From: Rhodococcus spongiicola
Lineage (GTDB): Bacteria > Actinomycetota > Actinomycetes > Mycobacteriales > Mycobacteriaceae
Direction: 5' to 3'
Assembly (NCBI RefSeq): GCF_004011835.1
Contig: NZ_RKLN01000005.1
Span: forward strand, 371,064-435,063
DNA: 64,000 bases
Of this stretch, positions 16,947 to 26,559 are shown one piece after another (the first letter of the stretch is position 1; every line of letters starts with the position of its first letter). The position numbers were made by a program, and so were the translations under genes. The notes beneath the pieces are model-generated. The model was not told where the DNA came from, did not search any database, and was given only the letters and a program-made list of their open reading frames with translations.

Positions 16947-18776
16947 TCAGCCCAGTCGCTGCTTGAGCGCCTCGAGCTCGTCACGGACGCCCGCAGGCAC
17001 CTTGTCGCCGAGGAACTCGAGCCACTCCTCGATGAGCGGGATCTCGGCCTTCCACTCGTCGACGTTGACCGCGAGGGCCTCGTCGACGTCGGCCAGTTCG
17101 ACATCGAGGCCGTCGAGGGTGAGATCGGAGGCGGACGGGACGAAGCCGATCGGGGTGCTGGTGGCGTCGGCCTTGTGCTCGATGCGGTTGATGATCCACT
17201 CGAGCACCCGAGAGTTCTCACCGAAGCCGGGCCACAGGAAGCGGCCGTCCTCGCCCCGGCGGAACCAGTTCACGTAGAAGATCTTCGGCAGCTTCTCCGA
17301 GTCGGCGTTCTTGCCCAGGTCGAGCCAGTGGTTCAGGTAGTCACCGGCGTTGTAACCGAGGAACGGCAGCATCGCCATCGGGTCGCGCCGGACCGAGCCG
17401 ACCTTGCCCTCGGCGGCGGCGGTCTGCTCGGACGACAGCGTCGCGCCGAGGAAGGTGCCGTGCTGCCAGTCGAAGGACTCGCTGACCAGCGGAACGGTGG
17501 TCTTGCGACGTCCGCCGAACAGGATCGCCGAGATCGGCACGCCCTGCGGGTCGTCCCATTCGGGGGCCAGGATCGGGCACTGCGACATCGGGGTGCAGTA
17601 GCGCGAGTTCGGGTGGGCGGCGTTGGTGCCGGACTCGGGGGTCCAGTCGTTGCCCTTCCAATCGATCAGGTGCTCGGGCTTCCCCTCCAGGCCCTCCCAC
17701 CACACGTCGCCGTCGTCGGTGAGCGCCACGTTGGTGTACAGCGTGTTGCCGGCATCGACGGTCTTCATCGCGTTGGGGTTGGAGCCGTGGTTGGTGCCCG
17801 GCGCCACACCGAAGAAACCGAACTCGGGGTTGACCGCGTACAGGCGGCCGTCCTCGCCGAAACGCATCCATGCGATGTCGTCACCGAGGGTCTCGGCGCG
17901 CCAGCCCGGGATGGTCGGCTGGATCATCGCGAGGTTGGTCTTGCCGCACGCCGACGGGAAGGCGGCCACGACGTAGTAGTTCTTGTTCTCCGGCGAGATG
18001 AGCTTGAGGATCAGCATGTGCTCGGCCAGCCAGCCCTCGTCGTGGGCCATCGCCGACGCGATGCGCAGCGAGTAGCACTTCTTGCCGAGCAGGGCGTTGC
18101 CGCCGTAGCCGGAGCCGTAGCTCCAGATCTCGCGGTCCTCCGGGAAGTGGGTGATGTACTTCGTGTCGTTGCAGGGCCACGGCACGTCCTTCTCGCCCGG
18201 CTCGAGCGGCGCACCCACCGAGTGCAGGGCCTTCACGAACGGGCGATCGGTGCCCATCTTCTCGAGGGCGGCCTTGCCCATGCGGGTCATGATGCGCATC
18301 GACACGACGACGTACTCGGAGTCGGTGATCTCGACACCCAGCTTCGGATCATCGGCACCGAGCGGACCCATGCAGAACGGCACCACGTACATGGTCCGAC
18401 CGCGCATGCTGCCGCGGTACAGGTCCGTCATGATGGCCCGCATCTCGGTCGGGTCCATCCAGTTGTTGGTCGGTCCGGCATCGACCTGCTCGCGAGAGCA
18501 GATGAAGGTGCGGGACTCGACTCGGGCGACGTCGGACGGATCGGAGTTACCGAGGAACGAGTTCGGCTTCTTGTCCTCGTTGAGTCGGGTGAACGTGCCG
18601 GCCTCGACGAGCTGATCGGTCAGGCGTTCCCACTCCTCGTCGGAGCCGTCCGCGAAGACGACCCGGTCAGGCTGGGTCAGCTCGGCAACCTCACGAACCC
18701 AGGCGAGCAACTCGGAGTGCTCAGTGGGGGGATTGCCGTCAGTTCCGTTCAGACCGGGGATGGTCGCTGAGGTCAT
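16947..18776 (-). CDS. pckA: Phosphoenolpyruvate carboxykinase (GTP)
   Basis: A 609-residue cytosolic enzyme interconverting oxaloacetate and PEP with GTP, the key gluconeogenic step in mycolata. The kinase-1a P-loop with its reactive cysteine is [20 protein letters not shown], the metal-site region is [20 protein letters not shown], and the PEP-binding arginine segment is near residue 80. The length matches the roughly 606-residue mycobacterial enzyme. The ATG at 18776 follows AGGAGAG; an upstream in-frame ATG would add a non-conserved 14-residue leader and lacks a site. The gene opens the block conserved with M. tuberculosis Rv0211 to Rv0204c. Confidence 0.97.
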   Translation of the reverse strand: MTSATIPGLNGTDGNPPTEHSELLAWVREVAELTQPDRVVFADGSDEEWERLTDQLVEAGTFTRLNEDKKPNSFLGNSDPSDVARVESRTFICSREQVDAGPTNNWMDPTEMRAIMTDLYRGSMRGRTMYVVPFCMGPLGADDPKLGVEITDSEYVVVSMRIMTRMGKAALEKMGTDRPFVKALHSVGAPLEPGEKDVPWPCNDTKYITHFPEDREIWSYGSGYGGNALLGKKCYSLRIASAMAHDEGWLAEHMLILKLISPENKNYYVVAAFPSACGKTNLAMIQPTIPGWRAETLGDDIAWMRFGEDGRLYAVNPEFGFFGVAPGTNHGSNPNAMKTVDAGNTLYTNVALTDDGDVWWEGLEGKPEHLIDWKGNDWTPESGTNAAHPNSRYCTPMSQCPILAPEWDDPQGVPISAILFGGRRKTTVPLVSESFDWQHGTFLGATLSSEQTAAAEGKVGSVRRDPMAMLPFLGYNAGDYLNHWLDLGKNADSEKLPKIFYVNWFRRGEDGRFLWPGFGENSRVLEWIINRIEHKADATSTPIGFVPSASDLTLDGLDVELADVDEALAVNVDEWKAEIPLIEEWLEFLGDKVPAGVRDELEALKQRLG

Positions 18777-18817
18777 CAAACTCTCCTGGGGTGGGGCCGG
18801 GAACCGGAAGTACCACA

Positions 18818-18842
18818 TCAGCCCCGCTCGGGGCGGGGCTGA
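18818..18842. terminator. Hairpin in the pckA leader region
   Basis: A 10-bp stem (18818-18827 with 18833-18842) and five-base loop lies 42 bases upstream of the pckA start. It may terminate the minus-strand transcript from the 19013-19390 gene or be part of the pckA 5' leader. A second imperfect pair (AGGACAC 18932-18938, GTGTCCT 18948-18954) lies further upstream. Confidence 0.45.
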
Positions 18843-19012
18843 GACGAGGCAGATCCGATTTCCCCCTCTCGGCGGGGTGCAACCCGCCCACTCCGTCTGT
18901 CACCCGCCTCGGCATCGAGGGCAACAAACGAAGGACACGGGTGCCGGGTGTCCTAGTTATAGAGGTTAACGCCGAGAGAAGATCTTGGGGGAACCGGGTG
19001 TCGTCGGTTAGG

Positions 19013-19390
19013 TCACAGGAACGATTCAGACGACGGAACGACCGGGTCGCGACCGTCTTCGCCGGGCTGCTCCCGGTCCAGGCCACCTTCGTCGATCTGC
19101 TCCCACCGCTCCCGACCGGCGGCATCGCGGTGGAACTCCCAGGCCGAGTACTCGCCGCCGGAATCGACAATCGTCAGGTGGTCGGCGTCGCCGTCCCCAT
19201 CGGTGTCGGTCGCGACGATCATCGCGTCGTCCAACTCGTAGGTCTGTGTGTCGAGGATGCCGTCACCGTCGACGTCGTACACCGCACTGGTCAGGTCGAA
19301 ACTGTCCAGGTCGACGGCGCCCGACTCGGTCCCGAAGTCGTCGGGGTCGATCTCCGGCCCATCGGCCGCCAACTCGTCCGTGGTGATCAT
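19013..19390 (-). CDS. Small acidic protein with calcium-loop-like DxDxDG repeats
   Basis: A 125-residue, strongly acidic protein. Two stretches, YDVDGDGILDTQTYELDDAM and TDTDGDGDADHLTIVDSGGE, look like repeated DxDxDG calcium-binding or adhesin-type loops. I believe this matches a small DUF family (DUF6802) common in Rhodococcus and Gordonia, but cannot verify it. There is no signal peptide, so it is likely cytoplasmic. The ATG at 19390 is preferred, since GGGAGG ends five bases before it; a second ATG directly upstream is too close. It is followed by 236 bases without a gene before pckA, containing hairpins. Confidence 0.7.
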   Translation of the reverse strand: MITTDELAADGPEIDPDDFGTESGAVDLDSFDLTSAVYDVDGDGILDTQTYELDDAMIVATDTDGDGDADHLTIVDSGGEYSAWEFHRDAAGRERWEQIDEGGLDREQPGEDGRDPVVPSSESFL

Positions 19391-19496
19391 CATTCCTCCC
19401 GCTCGATTCCGGGCAACTGCTGTTCGACCACCGTGCCCAACTGCGGTCACCGGGCCCAACCCGTCGTCCCCAACCCGCCGTCACCGAATTGACCTG

Positions 19497-20921
19497 TCAC
19501 GGGGTTGGACGCGAGGCGGCAACGTCCGGTTCCCTCGAGGTCCCGAGCGCATCGAGCACCTTCGCCAGCACGGCGCGGTCCCGCTCGCACGACGCGATCC
19601 GGCCTTTCCGCTCCGCCGCCAACAGTCGGGCCTCGGCGTCGATGCGGGCCAACTCCTCGTCGACGGCTAGGGCCGCGGTACGGCTGTCTGCGAGTATCTG
19701 GTCACTGACCTGCGCCTCGATCTCGAGGATCCGTCGGTGCACGCGCTGCTCGAGCTGCGATCTCAGGTGTCCCGCCGTGTCCGACGCCCACTGCCGCACG
19801 TGGGCACGCTCGGCGACCAGCCGCCGTGTCCGCGCGATCCACCACGCAGCCGCCCCGCCGAGCGCGAGGGTGATCGGGATGGTGGCGATGTCGAGCGCGG
19901 GCATCATCGAGATCGGGGAGATCGCGAGCCGACCGATACCCGCTCCGGCCGACGCCCCGACGACCACCATGAGCCGGTCCTCGACGCCGCGGTGCCGCGG
20001 CTGCGGACCGGCAGGTCCATCCTCAGGTGCCGCGGAAGCGGCTGGAGGCAGGCCGTGCACTCCTGCTCGGTCGACGAGTTCCTCGAGTTGCCGGGCAACG
20101 ATCTCGTCGAGTTCGGTCGTCGTCTGCTTCGCGAGGTCGCCCATCCGTTCGGGAAACGCCGGCAGGTCTCCGCGTCCGGCGCGGTCGATCTCGGACCGGG
20201 CGGCAGCGGACACCGAACGGGCCCGGTTGGCGGCCTCGTGCAGGAGTTCGACGCGTACCTGTTGGACGTCGCCGCGCAACCGGGCGAGCCGTTCGGCGCG
20301 GCCGCCGTCACGCTCGAGCGCAAGACGCCCCTTGCGGGTCCGCAACTCCGCAGCCGCAACTTCGCTGCCGTCGCGCATCACCTGGGCGGTCTCGGTGATC
20401 CGGTGGCGCGTCCTCTCGACGAGCGAGTGCGCCGCGCGACGCGCATTGCGGCGGGCGGTCGCCTCGGGATCGGCGGCAAGCACCTCCTCTACCGCGGAGG
20501 GCAAGGCGTCGGTCGTGGTCAGCACGCAAACGTCGGCGAAGCGCGCCGCGTGTGCCCGGAGCAGCGCCTCGTTTCGTTCCCGCACCGTGTCCCGGCCCGC
20601 GGCACCCGCGCCGGTGAGCACGAAGACCACCCGCTCGACGTCCGCGGCGGCCGCGTCGAGAGCGGACAGCTCGTCGCGTCCGAGAACCGAGGCCGCGTCG
20701 AGGGCCATGACCACGACGGCCGCGCATCCGGGCACGGCGGTCACCGGCTCGTGCGGGGCCAGCGCATCGAGCACCGGCCCCGGGTCGATGCCCCGCACCG
20801 CCACGACGTGGACGGCCCGTCCGACCCAGTCCTGGTTCCGCCAATCGTGCAGGCCTCGAGGATCCCACCGTTCGACGATCCGCTGAGCGTCGGGTGGAAA
20901 CCCCGACAGGTGGGGCGTCAC
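19497..20921 (-). CDS. Membrane-hairpin coiled-coil protein, partner of an upstream GTPase (Rv0210-like)
   Basis: A protein of about 474 residues in three parts. The N-terminal 150 residues form a degenerate P-loop NTPase-like domain (VVVMALDAASVLGRDELSAL, RVVFVLTGAGAAGRDTV) without a clear Walker A. Next is a long charged helical region, about residues 150-300. A hydrophobic hairpin (MVVVGASAGAGIGRLAISPI then TIPITLALGGAAAWWIA) precedes a second coiled coil. This order recalls bacterial dynamin-like and YjdA/LeoA-type membrane proteins. The GTG at 20921 is chosen because it overlaps the stop of the upstream gene as GTGA. Position matches Rv0210, whose function is unknown to me. Confidence 0.72.
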   Translation of the reverse strand: MTPHLSGFPPDAQRIVERWDPRGLHDWRNQDWVGRAVHVVAVRGIDPGPVLDALAPHEPVTAVPGCAAVVVMALDAASVLGRDELSALDAAAADVERVVFVLTGAGAAGRDTVRERNEALLRAHAARFADVCVLTTTDALPSAVEEVLAADPEATARRNARRAAHSLVERTRHRITETAQVMRDGSEVAAAELRTRKGRLALERDGGRAERLARLRGDVQQVRVELLHEAANRARSVSAAARSEIDRAGRGDLPAFPERMGDLAKQTTTELDEIVARQLEELVDRAGVHGLPPAASAAPEDGPAGPQPRHRGVEDRLMVVVGASAGAGIGRLAISPISMMPALDIATIPITLALGGAAAWWIARTRRLVAERAHVRQWASDTAGHLRSQLEQRVHRRILEIEAQVSDQILADSRTAALAVDEELARIDAEARLLAAERKGRIASCERDRAVLAKVLDALGTSREPDVAASRPTP

Positions 20922-21622
20922 CGCACGTCCGTAGATGTGCGCACCCGCCAACGCCGACGCAGGAGGGCAAGTCGGCGCCGATCGGCGGCGCCGTCACCGA
21001 ACGCATCCACCGCCTGGGAAGCCAGCCGGACCGCCTCGTCACTGCGCAGATAGCCTTCGAGGACATCCCTGTCCGGCCCCCGCGCCGCGGCCTCGGCCAA
21101 AGTCGCCAGCGCCGCCCGACAGCGGCGCGCCCTCGCTACCCGTTCGGCGGCAGCCACTGCCGCGATCACGTCGTCTTGACCGTCCGGGGCTTCGGGCCGC
21201 GATTGGGCACCGACGATCGGCAGCGCCCGCACTCCGGTTTCGGCCTCGGTTTCGGCGGCGACCCGCATCGCCGACGCCCACTCGGGCTGTAGGTCCGCCT
21301 TGTTCACGAGCGCCACCGTGGTCCCATGCGGCGCCCGCTGCAGCGCCTCCACATCGGGGGTACGCGGCGCCCCGGACAGCACATAAACGACCACGTCCCC
21401 GTCGAGATCTGGATCGGCGAGGCCGGGAGCATCCACCGCAGACGACTCGGTTACGGTCCCGAACCCCGCGCGCAGGAGTACATCGGCCACGGCGCTGCGC
21501 CCGACACCTGCACGCCCGACGACCTGGATCCGGATCGGTTCACTCAACTGAACCGAGACCTGCAGGGCTGTGCCGCCGATATCGGCTGCGATTCGGTCGA
21601 GCAGCTCACATCCGCTCTCCAC
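20918..21622 (-). CDS. Small P-loop GTPase-like protein (Rv0209-like)
   Basis: A 234-residue protein with recognisable GTPase motifs: G1 VVGRAGVGRSAV, a G3-like AVDAPGLADPDL, hydrophobic strand DVVVYVLSG, and G4 LVNKADL. The C-terminal 100 residues are helical and rich in Ala and Arg. It probably binds GTP and, with the membrane-hairpin protein translated by GTGA coupling directly after it, forms a two-component system resembling paired bacterial dynamins. The gene starts with GTG and is divergent from trmB. Homologous pairs lie at the same place, between pckA and trmB, in mycobacteria; role not established to my knowledge. Confidence 0.72.
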   Translation of the reverse strand: MESGCELLDRIAADIGGTALQVSVQLSEPIRIQVVGRAGVGRSAVADVLLRAGFGTVTESSAVDAPGLADPDLDGDVVVYVLSGAPRTPDVEALQRAPHGTTVALVNKADLQPEWASAMRVAAETEAETGVRALPIVGAQSRPEAPDGQDDVIAAVAAAERVARARRCRAALATLAEAAARGPDRDVLEGYLRSDEAVRLASQAVDAFGDGAADRRRLALLRRRWRVRTSTDVR

Positions 21623-21811
21623 TGTGTTCTCCCCCTCCCCCGTGACCGCGGCGCCGATTCTCTCAGTGCGGCGAACGGGGGATCAAGAACAGCTACTACC
21701 AGCACGAACACCGAGAACCTCGAGATAGGAATGATCTCACCCGCCCGAAAGGACCGCCTTGTCTGTCAACCGAAACGGCCCGCACCGGTGCACATACGTG
21801 ACAATGGTCCG

Positions 21812-22579
21812 GTGAACCAAGCCGATCAGGACGCACCCGAGACCTCACGCGACGACCGCTCGCCTTCCGACGCGGCGGCCGACGAGCATGCCGGCGCCGG
21901 CAGGGGTTCACGTCTCTACCCACGGGTGACCAGTTTCCGTTCCCGCCGCGGTTCACTGACCGGACCGCAGCAGAGTGCGTGGGACCGGATGTGGCCGAAG
22001 ATCGGCCGGGACGTGGGCGACGACCTGCTCGACACGGCTTCATGGTTCGGCCGTGAGGCTCCCCTGATCATCGAGATCGGCTCCGGCACGGGCACCGCGA
22101 CGGCCGCGATGGCCAAGGCTGAGCCGCACGTCAACCTCATCGCCGTCGAGGTCTATCGACCTGGTTTGGCGCAGCTGCTCCAACTCGTGGAGCGGGAGCA
22201 AATACCGAACGTCCGCGTGCTGCGGGGCGACGCCGTCGAGGTCCTCGAGCACATGGTGGCCCCGGAATCGCTGACGGGCGTCCGCGTCTTCTTCCCCGAT
22301 CCGTGGCCCAAGGCCCGCCACCACAAGCGCCGCCTGCTGCAGGCTCCGACGTTCGCGCTGATCGCCAGCCGGTTGAAGCCCGGTGGTGTGCTGCACGTCG
22401 CAACCGACCACGCCGAGTACGCCGAGGCCATCCGCGAGGCCGGGGATGCCGAACCGCTGCTCACCGAACTCGACTGGGAGTCGCCGATAACACATGAGCG
22501 GCCCGTGACGAAGTTCGAAGACAAGGCACACCAGGTCGGAAGCACCATCACGGACCTCATCTGGGGGAAGATCAAGTAA
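21812..22579 (+). CDS. trmB: tRNA (guanine-N7-)-methyltransferase
   Basis: A 255-residue enzyme making 7-methylguanosine at position 46 of tRNAs. The SAM site is LIIEIGSGTGTATAAMAKAE and the TrmB-specific motifs are VRVFFPDPWPKARHHKRRL and the late PVTKFEDKAHQVGSTITDL. The conserved domain begins at SRLYPRVTSFRSRRGSLTGP, after a variable N-terminus. The GTG at 21812 is preferred because it gives a length close to the mycobacterial enzyme; an ATG about 80 bases upstream is possible. The stop overlaps the NYN gene start by one base (TAATG), so it leads an operon with mmpL3 (Rv0208c-Rv0207c-Rv0206c order). Confidence 0.92.
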   Translation: MNQADQDAPETSRDDRSPSDAAADEHAGAGRGSRLYPRVTSFRSRRGSLTGPQQSAWDRMWPKIGRDVGDDLLDTASWFGREAPLIIEIGSGTGTATAAMAKAEPHVNLIAVEVYRPGLAQLLQLVEREQIPNVRVLRGDAVEVLEHMVAPESLTGVRVFFPDPWPKARHHKRRLLQAPTFALIASRLKPGGVLHVATDHAEYAEAIREAGDAEPLLTELDWESPITHERPVTKFEDKAHQVGSTITDLIWGKIK

Positions 22580-23271
22580 TGAGTCTCAGCGAAGACACAC
22601 AGGGCACTGACCTGGCTCGCGATTCCCTCGACGGCAACGGCCACGACGTCCGACAGCACAAGCGGGTGCTGTTGGTATGGGACGCACCCAACCTCGACAT
22701 GGGTCTGGGTGCGATCCTCGGGGGCCGCCCGACCGCCGCGTACCGGCCGCGATTCGACGCGCTGGGCCGCTGGCTGCTGTCCCGTACCGCGGAGTTGTCC
22801 ACCGCCGAGACGGCGACTCTCGAACCCGAGGCCACGGTGTTCACGAACATCGCCCCCGGTAGCGCCGATGTTGTCCGACCCTGGGTCGAGGCGTTACGTA
22901 ACGTGGGGTTTGCGGTGTTCGCCAAGCCCAAGGTCGAGGAGGACAGCGACGTCGATGCCGACATGCTCCACCACATCGAGCTGCGCCATGGTGAGGGTTT
23001 GGCCGGTGTCATCGTTGCGTCGGCCGACGGGCAAGCTTTCCGTGAGCCCCTGGAGGGCATCGCAGCAACCGGCGTACCGGTGCAGGTTCTCGGGTTCCGT
23101 GAGCACGCCAGCTGGGCGGTCTCGTCCGAGATCCTGGACTTCGTCGATCTGGAGGACATTCCCGGCGTCTTCCGTGAGCCGCTGCCACGGGTGAGCCTGG
23201 AGTCCCTGCCCGAGGAGGGTGCCTGGTTGCAGCCTTTCCGTCCGTTGTCTGCCCTGCTCGTCGGGCGCTGA
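22579..23271 (+). CDS. NYN-domain (PIN-like) putative ribonuclease
   Basis: A 230-residue protein with the NYN/PIN-like fold. The acidic metal-binding residues are visible in LLVWDAPNLDMGLG, DSDVDADMLHHIE and VIVASADGQAF, spaced as in NYN nucleases, so it is probably an RNase acting on tRNA or rRNA. It is the Rv0207c equivalent. It is coupled to trmB by a TAATG overlap and followed after 11 bases by mmpL3, a linkage kept across mycolata; whether it processes RNA for the same pathway as TrmB is inference. Confidence 0.85.
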   Translation: MSLSEDTQGTDLARDSLDGNGHDVRQHKRVLLVWDAPNLDMGLGAILGGRPTAAYRPRFDALGRWLLSRTAELSTAETATLEPEATVFTNIAPGSADVVRPWVEALRNVGFAVFAKPKVEEDSDVDADMLHHIELRHGEGLAGVIVASADGQAFREPLEGIAATGVPVQVLGFREHASWAVSSEILDFVDLEDIPGVFREPLPRVSLESLPEEGAWLQPFRPLSALLVGR

Positions 23272-23282
23272 GGAGTCGCACC

Positions 23283-25844
23283 GTGTTCGATCGCTGGGGA
23301 GATCTCGTCTACCGAGCCCGCTTCACCGTCATCGCGGTGATGGTCGCCGGGCTGTTGGCACTTGGTGCCTACGGTTCCAGTCTCGCTGATCACCTCAGCC
23401 AGAGCGGTTGGGACGACCCCGGCTCGGAATCGGTGGCGGCCGCCCAGCTCGCGGACAGCACGTTCGGCCGGGACACCACGGGTGACGTGGTAGCCATGTA
23501 CACCGCCCCCGAGGGCAAGACCGTCGACGATCCGGAGTTCAGCGCGACGGTCTCCGAGAGCCTGCAACGCCTGGTACGAGAGCACCCCGACCAGGTCGAC
23601 AGGATCAACCTCAGCTACTTCCCGCTCCCGAACACCCCACGGCTGGCCGCGCTGGCAACCCCGGACCGCAGCCACGGGATTGCGAGCATCGCGCTCAAGG
23701 GCGACAACGACACCGCGATCACCAACAACTTCCGCGCCATCAAGGACGCGTTCGACATCGACGGCGTCGAGGTGCAACTCGCCGGCATGCAGCCGGTCGC
23801 GAGCGCAATCAACGACACCATGGCCAACGACATCAAACGGATGGAGTTGCTCGCGATCCCGGCAGTCGGGGTGCTGTTGTTCTTCGTGTTCGGCGGTGTC
23901 GTCGCCGCAGCGCTGCCGCTGATCGTCGGCGGTCTGACGATCCTCGGTGCCAACGGCATCGTGCGAGTGCTCACGCACTTCACGGAGGTGAACTCGTTCG
24001 TCGCATCGGTGGTCTCGCTGATCGGTCTGGGCCTGGCGATCGACTACGGGCTGTTCATCGTCAGCCGGTTCCGTGAGGAACTCGGCGACGGCCACGACAC
24101 CCGCGCGGCTGTGCGCCGCAGTGTCATGACCGCGGGCCGGACGGTGTTGTTCTCCGCGACGATGATCGCGGTCAGCCTCGGCGGGCTGATCCTGTTCCCG
24201 CAGGGCTTCCTCAAATCGGTCGCCTACGGTGCCATCGCGACCGTGCTGCTGGCGGCGTTCACCTCCGTCACGATCCTGCCCGCGATCCTCAGCATCCTGG
24301 GCCGGCGAATCGACAAATTCGGACTCAAACGGTTCGGCCAGATCAAGTCGACCGAACAGATCGAGGCGAGCATGTGGGGTCGGCTCACCCAGTGGGTGAT
24401 GCGCAACCCGCTGAAGGTGACGATCCCGATCGTGGTCGGACTGCTGCTCCTCATCCTCCCGATGAGCGGCATCAAGTTCGGTGGCATCAACGAGACCTAC
24501 CTGCCGCCGGACAATCCGACGCGGATCGCGCAGGAGCAGTTCGACGAACTGTTCCCGGGCCAGCGCACCGAACCCGTGAAGCTCGTCATCAGCGGAGCTG
24601 AGGGCATGCAGGTGGGCGAGATCCTCCAGACCGCGAGCGCGGCGCCGGGGCTGGTCGAGAAGTTCACGATCACCGGCCCCTCGAAGGACGGCGTTCAGGT
24701 CCTCAAGGCCGGGCTGGTGGATCGCAACGACTCTGCTCCGACGATCGACTACCTGCGGTCGATGCCGATCCCGGACGGCGTCCAAGTCCTCGTCGGCGGC
24801 ACCCCGGCGATCGAGCAGGACAGTATCAACGCCCTGCTCGACAACCTGCCGCTCATGATCGTCACGGTCCTGTTCCTGACGACGCTGCTGATGTTCCTCG
24901 CCTTCGGCTCGATCGTGCTGCCGATCAAGGCCGTCCTGATGAGCGCGCTCGGATTGGGCTCGACGCTCGGCATCCTGACGTGGATCTTCATCGACGGGCA
25001 CGGGTCGGGCCTGCTGAACTTCACTCCTGGGCCGATCACGTCGCCGGTCCTGGTGCTGATCGTCGCGATCATCTACGGCCTGTCGATCGACTACGAGGTG
25101 TTCCTGCTCTCGCGCATGGTGGAGGCCCGCTCGCAGGGTGCGAGTACGACGGAAGCCATCCGAATCGGCACCGCGCACACGGGCCGGATCATCACCGCGG
25201 CCGCGCTGATCCTGATCGTGGTCACCGGCGCGTTCGGGTTCTCCGAATTGGTGATGATGAAGTACATCGCGTACGGCATGATCTCGGCACTGATCATCGA
25301 CGCGACGCTGATCCGCATGTTCCTGGTGCCCGCGGTGATGAAGCTGCTCGGCGACGACAGCTGGTGGGCGCCCGCGTGGATGAAGCGCATCCAGCAGAAG
25401 GCCGGACTCAGCGAGCCGATCCTCGAGAGCGAACTGGCCTCGGCGAACGTACCTCAAATCGCTCCGGCGAACGCGGCGGCGGCCGAACCGATGACGCAGC
25501 CCCTCCCCCAGATAATGGACGCTCCACGGGCTCGCTCCGCGTCCCCGCGACCGGGCACGCCTCGCCCGGAACTCCGGTCCCGCCCGGCGCCCGGCCCACG
25601 GCCGCCCCACCCCGACGAGGAAGAAGATCTGGCGTGGCTCGCTTCATTGAAGGCACCGGACCCGGGGGCGCGGCCGACGATGAGGCCGACACCGGAGCCG
25701 CAGCAGGAGCCCGACCCGGAGCCGCAGGCGCGACGCGGCCGGGCAGCGGGGAGCTCGAATCCGGAGCACCCGGGCCGGCACCGCCGCGGCGACGGTGTCG
25801 CGGTGAGCGTGAGCGAACTCCTCGCCCGGAACAGGGACGACTGA
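23283..25844 (+). CDS. mmpL3: Trehalose monomycolate flippase, RND/MMPL family
   Basis: An 853-residue RND transporter that moves trehalose monomycolate across the membrane for mycomembrane assembly; essential in mycobacteria. The N-terminus (FDRWGDLVYRARFTVIAVMV) matches MmpL3. Two periplasmic porter domains and twelve membrane segments are evident. Both proton-relay Asp-Tyr pairs are present: D254-Y255 in GLGLAIDYGLFIVSRFREEL and D603-Y604 in YGLSIDYEVFLLSRMVEA. The cytoplasmic C-terminus from about residue 720 is Pro/Arg-rich and shorter than in M. tuberculosis (944 residues). The GTG start follows GAGGAG. Order trmB-NYN-mmpL3 is diagnostic. Confidence 0.96.
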   Translation: MFDRWGDLVYRARFTVIAVMVAGLLALGAYGSSLADHLSQSGWDDPGSESVAAAQLADSTFGRDTTGDVVAMYTAPEGKTVDDPEFSATVSESLQRLVREHPDQVDRINLSYFPLPNTPRLAALATPDRSHGIASIALKGDNDTAITNNFRAIKDAFDIDGVEVQLAGMQPVASAINDTMANDIKRMELLAIPAVGVLLFFVFGGVVAAALPLIVGGLTILGANGIVRVLTHFTEVNSFVASVVSLIGLGLAIDYGLFIVSRFREELGDGHDTRAAVRRSVMTAGRTVLFSATMIAVSLGGLILFPQGFLKSVAYGAIATVLLAAFTSVTILPAILSILGRRIDKFGLKRFGQIKSTEQIEASMWGRLTQWVMRNPLKVTIPIVVGLLLLILPMSGIKFGGINETYLPPDNPTRIAQEQFDELFPGQRTEPVKLVISGAEGMQVGEILQTASAAPGLVEKFTITGPSKDGVQVLKAGLVDRNDSAPTIDYLRSMPIPDGVQVLVGGTPAIEQDSINALLDNLPLMIVTVLFLTTLLMFLAFGSIVLPIKAVLMSALGLGSTLGILTWIFIDGHGSGLLNFTPGPITSPVLVLIVAIIYGLSIDYEVFLLSRMVEARSQGASTTEAIRIGTAHTGRIITAAALILIVVTGAFGFSELVMMKYIAYGMISALIIDATLIRMFLVPAVMKLLGDDSWWAPAWMKRIQQKAGLSEPILESELASANVPQIAPANAAAAEPMTQPLPQIMDAPRARSASPRPGTPRPELRSRPAPGPRPPHPDEEEDLAWLASLKAPDPGARPTMRPTPEPQQEPDPEPQARRGRAAGSSNPEHPGRHRRGDGVAVSVSELLARNRDD

Positions 25845-25861
25845 GCCGGGCGAGCGATCCG

Positions 25862-26545
25862 TCAGCCGAACATCTTGCGCAGGATCCCGAGCGGGTACCG
25901 CGCGGTGATCGACCCGAAGCGCACACGACCCCGGACGACGAGGTGCAGCGGACCGTACGGCGGCCCGGTGCGGGCCTTGTTCGACACCGAACTGGCAATG
26001 GTGTTGATGTCGTTCAGGTCGGCGGTCGCTTCGGGCGGAAGGATGAGCACGATCGATCCGCAGTTGTCCTCCACGGTCAGGTGGACCACCTGCGTCTGCA
26101 TGACGGCTTCGGTGAAGTCGAGGGTCGTGCTGCCCATCCGTGTGTCCAGGAACAGGGCCGGTGGCACATGCCAACGTCCCTTGCGGGTGATCGTCGACAT
26201 GCGCCCGCGGATGACCTGAGGCTGCTGCCCCGGGTGCCCGCCGGCCACTGCGGGACCCGGCGCGGGCGCGGGGCCAGGTGCGGGCGCGGGAGCCGGTGCA
26301 GCGGCGGGGGCCGGTGCGGGCGCGGGTGGCGGGTTCTGGCCGTTCACATAAGCGGGATTCAGCTGTATGCCCGGCAGATCCACGAGGACGGCGTTGAGTT
26401 CGCCTCGGGTCTTCGAAGCCAGGACGGTGTCCATCCGTTCGGTGAACTCGCCGAGCGAGAGCATGCCCTGCCCCACGGCACGTTGAAGCAGCTCGCCAAC
26501 GTGTTCACGCTCGGCATCGGACACTCGCAGATCTCTTGCCTCCAT
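25862..26545 (-). CDS. DUF1707 protein with LiaF-like C-terminal domain
   Basis: A 227-residue protein. The N-terminal 60 residues are a DUF1707 (SHOCT-like) domain (DLRVSDAEREHVGELLQRAV, GEFTERMDTVLASKTRGEL). A linker of Ala-Pro repeats (about residues 70-100) follows, then a LiaF/DUF2154-like beta-roll (GRMSTITRKGRWHVPPALFL, TTLDFTEAVMQTQVVHLTVE). Proteins with this layout are linked to cell-envelope stress sensing; that role here is inference. It is the second gene of a two-gene unit with the AI-2E exporter (14-base gap) and convergent with mmpL3 (17 bases). Confidence 0.82.
   Translation of the reverse strand: MEARDLRVSDAEREHVGELLQRAVGQGMLSLGEFTERMDTVLASKTRGELNAVLVDLPGIQLNPAYVNGQNPPPAPAPAPAAAPAPAPAPGPAPAPGPAVAGGHPGQQPQVIRGRMSTITRKGRWHVPPALFLDTRMGSTTLDFTEAVMQTQVVHLTVEDNCGSIVLILPPEATADLNDINTIASSVSNKARTGPPYGPLHLVVRGRVRFGSITARYPLGILRKMFG
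26248..26333. repeat. GC-rich repeats encoding an Ala-Pro linker
   Basis: Degenerate repeats of GGTGCGGGCGCGGG type within the DUF1707 gene encode (PA)n/(AP)n and PG dipeptides. It is a low-complexity linker likely to vary in length between strains. Confidence 0.7.
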
Positions 26546-26559
26546 GCGGGCAAGAATAA

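Noticed and set aside
17175..18770. A 531-codon open frame antisense to pckA
   Set aside because: Same reason; translation is repetitive and lacks any motif.
22572..25610. A 1,012-codon open frame antisense to NYN-mmpL3
   Set aside because: Low-complexity Arg/Asp/His-rich translation with no domain; typical high-GC shadow of a real gene.
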